Shown one piece after another: positions 53,754 through 61,362 of a DNA stretch of 64,000 bases. The position numbers were made by a program, and so were the translations under genes. Below the pieces are notes generated by a model. That model did not search any database, was not told where the DNA came from, and saw only the letters and a program-made list of their open reading frames with translations. The stretch's first letter is position 1, and the number at the start of each line of letters is the position of its first letter. Source of the stretch: Gammaproteobacteria bacterium (GTDB lineage: Bacteria; Pseudomonadota; Gammaproteobacteria; UBA4575); contig WTFY01000008.1 of assembly GCA_011523795.1 (NCBI GenBank), positions 72,955 to 136,954 on the forward strand. Direction: 5' to 3'.

Positions 53754-54116
53754 ATGGCCAAGATATTTATGAAGTCTTCATGGGGCAGTGATGATCCGAC
53801 CCGCGCTGCCATGGTATTTGGGCATGCCAATGCACTGGCGAGCAAAGGTCATGAAGTACGAATCTTTTTACTCGGAGAAGCGGTATGCTTGGCACGGCCT
53901 GTTGTACGTGAAAACATGATTCCGCTTGGATGGCCGTCTGTTGCCGAACAATGGGATGAAGCGATTGGAAATGGAGTCCGGATTGAGTGCTGCGGAGCGT
54001 GTTCGAGAGCCCGTGGAATCAGTGAAGAGGACATGGCGAAAGCCAGGGCGCAGCCAGGCAATCCTGATACGTTTGTGGAAGACGTAGAGTGGTCGGACAA
54101 GATCATTGCAGAATGA
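53754..54116 (+). CDS. DsrE/DsrF-like protein in the scn operon
   Basis: A 120-residue DsrE-family protein: KIFMKSSWGSDDPTRAAMVFGHANAL start and the conserved cysteine region CCGACSRARGI. Family members carry or relay sulfur (DsrE, TusD) or bind small ligands. AAGGAG precedes the ATG. Within a thiocyanate operon it could relate to the sulfur released (carbonyl sulfide or sulfide), but this is a guess. It is short, with no partner DsrF or DsrH. Confidence 0.82.
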   Translation: MAKIFMKSSWGSDDPTRAAMVFGHANALASKGHEVRIFLLGEAVCLARPVVRENMIPLGWPSVAEQWDEAIGNGVRIECCGACSRARGISEEDMAKARAQPGNPDTFVEDVEWSDKIIAE

Positions 54117-54177
54117 CCCGTTGAAAATGCATTGGACCATTTTGACTGTGCCCGGAAAACAGTATAGAGGCTAAAGG

Positions 54178-55002
54178 ATGGAAAACCGCAGCGGTGTTCA
54201 AATCAGCATCAAGGATCTTACTCATCGGTATACGGCAAGAAGCCCCATTACCTTTGACAAGGTTAACGTCTCTGCAGACCCAGGTGAGGCACTGGTTATC
54301 ATTGGACGGTCCGGATGCGGCAAATCTACGCTTCTCCATATTCTTGCCGGGTTGCTGGATAAGACATCTGGCACTGTGCAGATTGACGGTAAAGATGTCA
54401 CGGCTCCTTCATCTAGGTGGATCATGATGTTTCAGGCACCGCATCTTTTTCCTTGGATGACGGTTGAGCAGAATGTTGGCACAGGCTTGCGATTTGCCCG
54501 ATGGCCTGAGGACAAGATCAAAAACCGGGTAAATGAGGTGATTGGTCTGGTACATCTTGAAGAATTTGCCCGAAATAACACACAGGATCTTTCCGGCGGA
54601 CAGCAGCAACGTGTAGCTCTTGCGCGCTCTTTGGTCATGGAGCCGGATATGCTGCTCCTGGATGAGCCCTTTTCTGCGCTGGATGCCTTTACACGTGCAA
54701 CCTTGCAGAAGGATGTCAGGGCCATCTCAAAGCAACTAGGTGTTAACCTGGTGATGGTTACCCACGACATTGATGAGGCAGTAATCATGGCTGATCGCGC
54801 ACTGGTTATGGCTGGCTCACCCGGCAAAATTGTTCATGACTTCAAAGTAGACCTTGACGACCCGCGCGAAAGACAGGACCCTACTGTTCAGGAAATGCGC
54901 GCAAGACTGATGCAGATATTCCATGAAGCAGCCGGCACACCGGCTGCTTCTGATGATGAGGACAGTGATGCCGCAACCGAGGCCGAGTTGGTTGGCAACT
55001 GA
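54178..55002 (+). CDS. ABC transporter ATPase, NrtD/SsuB/CynD-like
   Basis: A 274-residue ABC ATPase of the nitrate/sulfonate/taurine/cyanate group. Walker A GRSGCGKSTLLHI, signature LSGGQQQRVALARSL, Walker B MLLLDEPFSALDAFTR, H-switch VMVTHDIDEAV. An acidic C-terminal tail (DDEDSDAATEAE) is unusual. It heads the three transporter genes in the scn operon, suggesting thiocyanate or cyanate import. In cyanobacteria, CynABD transports cyanate next to cynS. Confidence 0.88.
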   Translation: MENRSGVQISIKDLTHRYTARSPITFDKVNVSADPGEALVIIGRSGCGKSTLLHILAGLLDKTSGTVQIDGKDVTAPSSRWIMMFQAPHLFPWMTVEQNVGTGLRFARWPEDKIKNRVNEVIGLVHLEEFARNNTQDLSGGQQQRVALARSLVMEPDMLLLDEPFSALDAFTRATLQKDVRAISKQLGVNLVMVTHDIDEAVIMADRALVMAGSPGKIVHDFKVDLDDPRERQDPTVQEMRARLMQIFHEAAGTPAASDDEDSDAATEAELVGN

Positions 55003-55065
55003 ATTGGCCTGAAAGTGCACTTCAGGCTTTGTAATGATGAGAGTAATGATGAGGGGAATTCCGAC

Positions 55066-56361
55066 ATGAAGAAAATTTATGAAAAACATGGCGACGGGAT
55101 ACAGAATGATGATCCCAGGCTCGCCATTGAATATGACCCCCTGTTCAAGGGGGTACTCGGTACCGGTATCAACCGGCGCGAATTGCTTCAGGTAGGAGGC
55201 TTAGCTGCCTTGGGAGGAGGCGCAAGTGCCTTACCCATGCCTACCTTTGCAGCCAAGAAAAAATGGGATCCAGTAATCAAGATTGGCTATATTCCTATCA
55301 CTGACGCAGCTGCTTTGCTGATTGCCCATGATCAGGGATATTTCAAGGATGAGGGTATCGACTCTGTGAAGCCAACCCTTATACGTGGGTGGTCTCCACT
55401 CGTTGAGGCATTCGCAGCACACCGGTTTAACCTTACACATATGTTGATTCCGATACCAGTCTGGATGCGCTATAACAATAAGTATCCTATCAAGATCACA
55501 GCTTGGGACCACACCAATGGTTCTGCCGTGCTGGTTGGTAAGAAGAGTGGTATCAATGAGCCCAAGGATTTTGGAGGCAAGCAGTTCGCCGTACCTTACT
55601 GGTATTCGATCCACAACATTGTGTCGCAGCGGATCATGAAGGCTGCAGGCATCAAGCCGGTGATCAAGCCACAGTCTGCCAAGCTGGCTCCGGATGAGTG
55701 CAACTTCCTAGTGCTGGCACCACCGTCCATGCCACCTGCCTTGGCTGCGGGTACGATAGACGGCTATTGCGTAGCCGAACCGTTTAATGCGCTGGGTGAA
55801 CTCAAGGCAGGAGGAAAGGTCCTGCGCTTTACAGGTGATGCCTGGAAAGGGCACCCCTGCTGCGTGGTGGTCATGCATGAAGAAGATGCAATGGACCCTG
55901 ACCGTGCAGCTTGGGCACAGGGAGTCCATAATGCAGTAGTCAGAGCGCAGATTCTTCTTGCAGAAAACAGGGAGTCGATGTCTGAAATTCTGTCTCGTGA
56001 TGGCAAGGGCTATTTGCCCGTCCCGAAAGAAGTCGTGAAGCGGGCCATGATGTTCTATGATCCTGCATACTACAAGAATCCGCCTGCAATCAAGCATCCG
56101 GAATGGGATCAGAACCGGATCGATTTTCAGGCATGGCCGTACAGGTCCGCTACCGAGTTGGTAGTGAGTGACCTGAAAGAAACAGTCGTTACAGGGGATG
56201 CGAGATTCCTGGATACGCTCACACCTGAGCATGTAGCGAACGACCTCGTCAATTATGACTTTGTGAAAACTGCTTTGGAGGCTAATCCGAAGTGGAGGAA
56301 TGACGCAAGTGTTCCCAAGGAAGGTGACCCGTACATTCGTTCGGAGGTGTTCGTACTTTGA
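55066..56361 (+). CDS. ABC transporter substrate-binding protein, NrtA/CynA-like, Tat-exported
   Basis: A 431-residue binding protein of the NrtA/TauA class. The N-terminal 65 residues hold a twin-arginine signal (NRREL at 36-40, with a following hydrophobic run GGLAALGGGASALP), so export through Tat as a folded protein is predicted. The mature protein starts like NrtA: IKIGYIPITDAAALLIAHDQG. Starts at ATG 55066 after GAGGGG; the frame extends upstream but not convincingly. The ligand is probably a linear pseudohalide anion, from position only. Confidence 0.85.
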   Translation: MKKIYEKHGDGIQNDDPRLAIEYDPLFKGVLGTGINRRELLQVGGLAALGGGASALPMPTFAAKKKWDPVIKIGYIPITDAAALLIAHDQGYFKDEGIDSVKPTLIRGWSPLVEAFAAHRFNLTHMLIPIPVWMRYNNKYPIKITAWDHTNGSAVLVGKKSGINEPKDFGGKQFAVPYWYSIHNIVSQRIMKAAGIKPVIKPQSAKLAPDECNFLVLAPPSMPPALAAGTIDGYCVAEPFNALGELKAGGKVLRFTGDAWKGHPCCVVVMHEEDAMDPDRAAWAQGVHNAVVRAQILLAENRESMSEILSRDGKGYLPVPKEVVKRAMMFYDPAYYKNPPAIKHPEWDQNRIDFQAWPYRSATELVVSDLKETVVTGDARFLDTLTPEHVANDLVNYDFVKTALEANPKWRNDASVPKEGDPYIRSEVFVL

Positions 56362-57206
56362 GTAACGGGAAAGCTGATGTAGCCAATACCGATACAACTG
56401 CTGCATCGTCACAGGCTGTCAAAAGTACAGCGGCTACTGCAAAATCTGTAGGAAAAAGCCTGTTCAACTGGGCGGCTGGCCTTGCAATCCTGTTAGTGCT
56501 TTGGTGGTTTGGTGGTTATCTAATTGAGATCAACCCTGCTACAACAAACTTCAAGGACTTTGGGCCGATACCTACGTTCAAGGCAATCCCGTATCTGCTG
56601 GAGGCAGGTAAGATCCAGGCCGCTGTCTTTACCAGTGGTTATCGTCTGGGTGCAGGTTTGCTCATTGCTATTGTCTGCGGGATCCCCATAGGGATCCTGC
56701 TCGGACGCAGCAAGGTCTTCCGTGAGTTGAGCAATTCACCATTTCAGTTGATCCGTATGATCAGTCCTCTCTCTTGGGAGCCTATCGCGGTAATTGTGTT
56801 TGCGACATGGAACGGGGCCATTATCTTCCTGATAGCTGTTGCGGCAGTTTGGCCAGTAGTGTTTGCTACTGCAGCGGGGTTGGCCAAGGTAGATCCTGCT
56901 TGGTTCAAGGTTGCTCGCAACCTTGGTGCCAAGCCCTGGCATATGGTAACGCAGATCATTCTGCCAGCCATCCTGTTCGATATTCTTACAGGAGTCAGGT
57001 TGGCTCTGGGTGTGGGCTGGATTGTGCTGGTACCTGCTGAATTTCTCGGGGTTACATCAGGCCTGGGCTACTCCATTGCTGATGCCAGGGAGACGCTTTC
57101 CTATGACCATCTCACTGCGATGGTGCTTACTATCGGGATTATGGGTTACATACTTGACAGTTCCTGTGCGATGCTGATCAAGCGTTACAGTTGGCATCAC
57201 TCGTGA
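56358..57206 (+). CDS. ABC transporter permease, NrtB/TauC-like
   Basis: A 282-residue permease with about six helices and the EAA loop LGAKPWHMVTQIILPAI. A polar, Ala/Thr-rich N-terminal tail of about 35 residues precedes the first helix. It starts at a TTG (56358) overlapping the binding-protein stop, with GGAGG ten bases upstream. It completes the importer with the two genes before it. Confidence 0.88.
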   Translation: MSNGKADVANTDTTAASSQAVKSTAATAKSVGKSLFNWAAGLAILLVLWWFGGYLIEINPATTNFKDFGPIPTFKAIPYLLEAGKIQAAVFTSGYRLGAGLLIAIVCGIPIGILLGRSKVFRELSNSPFQLIRMISPLSWEPIAVIVFATWNGAIIFLIAVAAVWPVVFATAAGLAKVDPAWFKVARNLGAKPWHMVTQIILPAILFDILTGVRLALGVGWIVLVPAEFLGVTSGLGYSIADARETLSYDHLTAMVLTIGIMGYILDSSCAMLIKRYSWHHS

Positions 57207-57247
57207 AGGGCAATTTAAAATTTATAAATGTATGAGGAGTTATAACT

Positions 57248-57439
57248 ATGCAATATCAGACAGTCACCAGCGTCAAACAGCATGATGTTACGGTTTCAAA
57301 GGCCGCTCGGCCTTTACAGATCGCTGCCGCATTTCTGTTGGGTGCGATCATCATGTATGGTGTCGGATTCATGAATTCAGCTGCGGTGCACAATGCAGCT
57401 CATGACGTTCGCCATTCACAGGCATTCCCTTGCCACTAA
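57248..57439 (+). CDS. cbtB: second CbtB-family small protein, last gene of the scn operon
   Basis: A 63-residue single-helix protein with the same signature tail (VHNAAHDVRHSQAFPCH) as the CbtB at 45253. It has its own ribosome site (GAGGAG) and no CbtA next to it. It may supply cobalt to the hydrolase with the CbtA encoded 12 kb away, or act alone. Confidence 0.85.
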   Translation: MQYQTVTSVKQHDVTVSKAARPLQIAAAFLLGAIIMYGVGFMNSAAVHNAAHDVRHSQAFPCH

Positions 57440-57453
57440 AAGGGCCGGATTCC

Positions 57454-58106
57454 TTAGCGAATTAATCTCTCTAGCCCTGCGGATGGCAATCCTGGCCATT
57501 CACAGGGCATCAGGCCTGACGCAAACCTGTCGTTGCAGGAGGTTGTGAGACGGCGTAGGCTGTAGAGTCCTCTTTCGAAAATAGTTGCCGATAGCTTTAC
57601 CTCGACCCCCAACACCCACCTGTGCCTGTCTTCGACCACAATACCAACTTCGTTGCGCTCCTTGTCGCGGAAGTGTGAAAGTATGTATTGATCATCGGCC
57701 CAACTCGCGAGTTTGAGGGGACTGCCAAAAACGAAGCTTTCCAGCAACGATCCGAACCGTGTTTGGTCCGACTCAAACTATCCCGTAAGGTGTTTTTCAG
57801 CGCGGCAAGCAATCCTCTATTGGGGAAAATGTAGCTTGGGAAATTTTACGAGACGCTTAGAGTATTTGTATACCAAGGTTGCAAGGTGCGGACGAGAAAC
57901 AAGTTTTCGAAGACGCTCAAATATTTTTGTATGAGGATATGGTTCATGCCGATTATCGCACCGAAACCGGAGAAATTAAGATGTAGGGAACACTCAGCGA
58001 GAACACGCAACAGCCTTGTTATCAAGTTCAGATGCTCGACCCCAAGCGATATCGTGGACATCGTGCCGGATGATCGCTCCAGCAATGTCGCATTTTCAGT
58101 CATCAC
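57454..58106 (-). pseudogene. broken DUF4143/AAA ATPase gene
   Basis: Reading on the minus strand gives, in different frames, successive parts of the C-terminal half of a DUF4143-type ATPase: EHLNLITRLLRVLAE and IQKYLSVFENLFLVRTLQPW (57846-58106), LLAALKNTLRD-like sequence, then LLESFVFGSPLKLASWADD and HFRDKERNEVGIVVEDR (57454-57747). Frames shift and stops interrupt at about 57745 and 57850. The N-terminal ATPase part is missing upstream. Such genes are often mobile or horizontally exchanged, which fits a junction here. Confidence 0.78.
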
Positions 58107-58558
58107 GATGTATCGCTCTATTGAACGTTGGTGGGTAACAGTCCTCCTCTGTCCTTCAGGGTTGATCTTCCGTGTCTGGATCCTTGTGGGCCTGTGTCTG
58201 CCTAGGCCGACACAGGGTTCATCGTAGGTCTTGCCTGAAGCCAGTATCGCCTATGCATGGCACAGGCCATACGATTAGTCATCGTTACTCCAGAATCTCC
58301 GCCAACGTAGAGCCTGCTGTACTTACCCAGTGCGCACTTGATCCCGACATCGTGCATGTTCGGGCGTATCTTCTGGTCCACGTAGGAGTGACCTCCAGTT
58401 CTGAGAGTTTTGTATCTAAAACTGGATCAAGTTAGGGAGGCAGGACAAGTTAAAGTAAAGTATATTAAGCCTCTAGCTTGAGATTACGTTACATAAAGGC
58501 TAGTTGTAAAAGTGGAAGCTATCATGGTAGCAAGCAGTACATGTGAAGGAGCACTGTT
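58107..58558. other. decayed or unassigned DNA before the cus genes
   Basis: About 450 bp with no convincing gene. Short frames exist on both strands, but none is family-like, and one on the minus strand, open for about 70 codons around 58210-58430, was not recognised. The cusC promoter is expected at the end; base composition becomes AT-rich from about 58435. Confidence 0.4.
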
Positions 58559-59902
58559 ATGTGCGGATCGAAATACAGTACTAGCGATTGTTCACTTCGA
58601 TCGCATATAGAAATTGATAAACGCTACGACACAATAAGCAGGCGATGTGTCAAAGGCTTTGCGCTATCGTCATTGATTGCACTATTCACCCAGTTTTTTT
58701 ACCTGTCGCCAGTGTATGCATTAAATTTGCGTGAAGTTGAACAAATTACGAAACAACAAGATTTTATTTCTCAAGCACGTCAATTTCGAGGTGATGCTTT
58801 AGGTGAATCTGCAATCGCGGATGCACAACTTCCGGATCCACAATTAAACCTTGGGCTGTTCAACTTACCGACAGATGATTTTGATATTAATAGTGAGCCC
58901 AATACCCAATTACGATTTGGAGTATCGCAATCTTTTCCACGTGGTAAAACACTTGCTTTTAAAGAAAAGCAAACAAAATGGGCAAGTGATGCAGAATATC
59001 AACGTGCATCCGACGAGGTTCTAAAATCAATTCAATCGGCACGTGAACATTTCTTCAACCTTTACTATCAGATCAGTGCGCAAGAAATTCTTGAAGAAAG
59101 TCGTCAATATTTTGTACAGCTTATAGATATTGCAAACTCTTATTACAAAGTTGGGCGTGTTAATCAGCAAGATATATTACGAGCGCAACTTGAGCTATCA
59201 AGATTGGATGATCGTGTCATCGAGCTTAAAACCAAGGAAGACTTAGCAAGGGCAGCGCTGAGCAAATGGCTAGATGAAAGAGCATTTGAGCCAGTAGAAA
59301 AAGACTATCCGACTCTCCCACCACTGATCCCACAACAGGAAATAATTGATTCGTTAACCAATCATCAGTCTATTCAAGCAGAAGATGCCATGGTTTCGTT
59401 CTTTAATGCAGGTGTTGAAATTGCGCACGAACAATACAAACCAGGGTGGAACATCAATGTTGAGTATCGAAAACGCTTTGGTGACAACATAGACGGGACC
59501 AACCGTGAGGACCAGGTAGCTGCCATGGTAAAAGTAGACCTGCCTATTTTCACCAACAAACGCCAAGATCGGCGTTTAGCTGCCAGTCAACATCAAGTTT
59601 CAGCAGCAAAACTAGTTCGAAGCGATAAGCTGCAATCACTTAGACAAGCAGTTCACAGGGACTATGCAAATTGGGAACGACTGTCTGAAAGAAGCGAGCT
59701 TTATGAAACAAGGCTAGTTCCTGAAGCAAATGCGAATGCACGCGCTGCTTTAACAGCATACCAAAGTGGGGTAACAGAATTTACAACGCTTGCACAAGCA
59801 CGTATTACTCAGTTGAATGTGCGCTTGGAAGCTTTGCACACGAAAACGGAACGTAGCCGCATACATTCACGCCTTCTATATTTTGCTGAAGGAACATTGT
59901 GA
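58559..59902 (+). CDS. cusC: TolC-family outer-membrane efflux protein of a CusCBA-type system
   Basis: A 447-residue OEP-family protein. A long cytoplasmic-looking stretch (residues 1-30) precedes the hydrophobic signal (33-54, ALSSLIALFTQFF), so the signal peptide is atypical. The mature part has the helical repeat structure of TolC proteins (LNLREVEQITKQQDFISQA; YYKVGRVNQQDILRAQLELSRL; ALTAYQSGVTEFTTLAQAR). The start has AAGGAG. It overlaps the next gene. DNA is AT-richer than most of the window, indicating a different origin. The metal is likely Cu/Ag, inferred from the downstream pump. Confidence 0.85.
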   Translation: MCGSKYSTSDCSLRSHIEIDKRYDTISRRCVKGFALSSLIALFTQFFYLSPVYALNLREVEQITKQQDFISQARQFRGDALGESAIADAQLPDPQLNLGLFNLPTDDFDINSEPNTQLRFGVSQSFPRGKTLAFKEKQTKWASDAEYQRASDEVLKSIQSAREHFFNLYYQISAQEILEESRQYFVQLIDIANSYYKVGRVNQQDILRAQLELSRLDDRVIELKTKEDLARAALSKWLDERAFEPVEKDYPTLPPLIPQQEIIDSLTNHQSIQAEDAMVSFFNAGVEIAHEQYKPGWNINVEYRKRFGDNIDGTNREDQVAAMVKVDLPIFTNKRQDRRLAASQHQVSAAKLVRSDKLQSLRQAVHRDYANWERLSERSELYETRLVPEANANARAALTAYQSGVTEFTTLAQARITQLNVRLEALHTKTERSRIHSRLLYFAEGTL

Positions 59903-61080
59903 TGATTAATGAATTTAATCTTTCACTCGTCTTTTTTTTAGGCTTATTTTTGACAACAGTCAACAGCACAACTCTGGCCGATGAAGAAGATCGTGAAGTT
60001 TTGTATTGGGTTGCCCCTATGGATCCTAATTATAAAAAAGATAAACCAGGAAAATCGCCCATGGGAATGGATCTGGTACCTGTTTATAAAGATGAACAGC
60101 AAGAAACAGGCAGTGAAGTCGTTATCGCGCCTCAAGTTGTACAGAATTTGGGGGTTCGTACTGCAACAGTGGAGCGGTCTAAACTGTGGAGAAGAGTGAG
60201 CACTGTAGGTTTTGTGGATTATGATGAATCCAAGCTAAGCCATATTCATTTACGCACACAAGGATGGATAGAAAGTTTGACTGTGCAGTCAGAAGGAGAC
60301 CGTGTTCAAAAGGGCCAACTTCTTTTCAAGCTCTACTCACCTGAACTTGTTAATGCGCAAGAGGAATATCTTCAAGCACTCACGATAGGAAATACAACAT
60401 TAATCAATGCATCCAAACAACGCTTATTTGCATTAGGTGTCCCTTCTACAGAAATAAAACGTCTCAATAGAGAACGTATCGCCCGACAGACTATTTCGTA
60501 TTACGCACCCCAAGATGGTGTTGTGTCCTCACTTAACGTTAGAGACGGCATGTTTGTGAAACCTGAAAATCAAATTGCTACGCTCGCAGACCTTTCTACG
60601 GTATGGGTGACGGCCGAAATATTTGAGAGACAAAGTGGTTGGGTTGAAGTTGGACAGCCTGCAGAAGTGCGATTCTCATACTTGCCCGGGGAGAAATTTA
60701 AAGGACAAGTCGAATATGTTTATCCCAACCTAGACCAGATGACTAGAGCGCTCACCGTTCGTTTGAAATTTGATAATCCGGGTGAAACATTAAAGCCAAA
60801 CATGTTTGGCGATGTGTATATCTTTTCGGGAGCAAAAGAAAACATCATTGTCGTACCACGTGAATCAGTCATCCGTACAGGCACTAGCGAACGTGTCATC
60901 CTTGCAAAAGGAGAGGGGCGATTCGAACCCCGTGAAGTTATTACCGGAATCGAGAGTGGTGATTGGATTGAAATTCAAAGTGGTCTGAATGAAGGCGAAG
61001 ATGTCGTTATTTCAGGTCAGTTTCTCATCGACTCTGAGGCCAGCACTAAAGCTAGTTTTGCCCGAATGACTGGCCAATAA
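59902..61080 (+). CDS. cusB: CusB-like periplasmic adaptor with heavy-metal-binding domain
   Basis: A 392-residue membrane fusion protein. A signal or anchor helix at the start is followed by a heavy-metal-binding domain (about 35-65) with the YWVAPMDPNYKKDKPGKS and MGMDLVPVY motifs, then lipoyl, beta-barrel and membrane-proximal domains. Start ATG 59902 overlaps the cusC stop (TGATG); GTG 59899 is also possible. It links the inner-membrane pump to the outer-membrane channel and presents metal to it. Confidence 0.9.
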   Translation: MINEFNLSLVFFLGLFLTTVNSTTLADEEDREVLYWVAPMDPNYKKDKPGKSPMGMDLVPVYKDEQQETGSEVVIAPQVVQNLGVRTATVERSKLWRRVSTVGFVDYDESKLSHIHLRTQGWIESLTVQSEGDRVQKGQLLFKLYSPELVNAQEEYLQALTIGNTTLINASKQRLFALGVPSTEIKRLNRERIARQTISYYAPQDGVVSSLNVRDGMFVKPENQIATLADLSTVWVTAEIFERQSGWVEVGQPAEVRFSYLPGEKFKGQVEYVYPNLDQMTRALTVRLKFDNPGETLKPNMFGDVYIFSGAKENIIVVPRESVIRTGTSERVILAKGEGRFEPREVITGIESGDWIEIQSGLNEGEDVVISGQFLIDSEASTKASFARMTGQ

Positions 61081-61362
61081 AGTGAAAAGGACATGCTTGA
61101 AAAAGTCTATGGATAGAAGATTGTTGCGGTAAAGATCGTAGAAGAATTTTAGAAGCGAACAGAAATTACAAATTTCGCATGAACCAATATAAGCACATAG
61201 CTGGCTACAACTGAGAATGGAATTTTAGGTCAGGGAGGATTATTGCGTTGGTGACTTCAATTTACCACTAAGCAGTCAGATTGCATTCACTTTAATAAAT
61301 GTGGGAGATCGTTACTAAATCTTCTCCATCAAAAATATGGAACATTAAACGCAGAATTTCAG

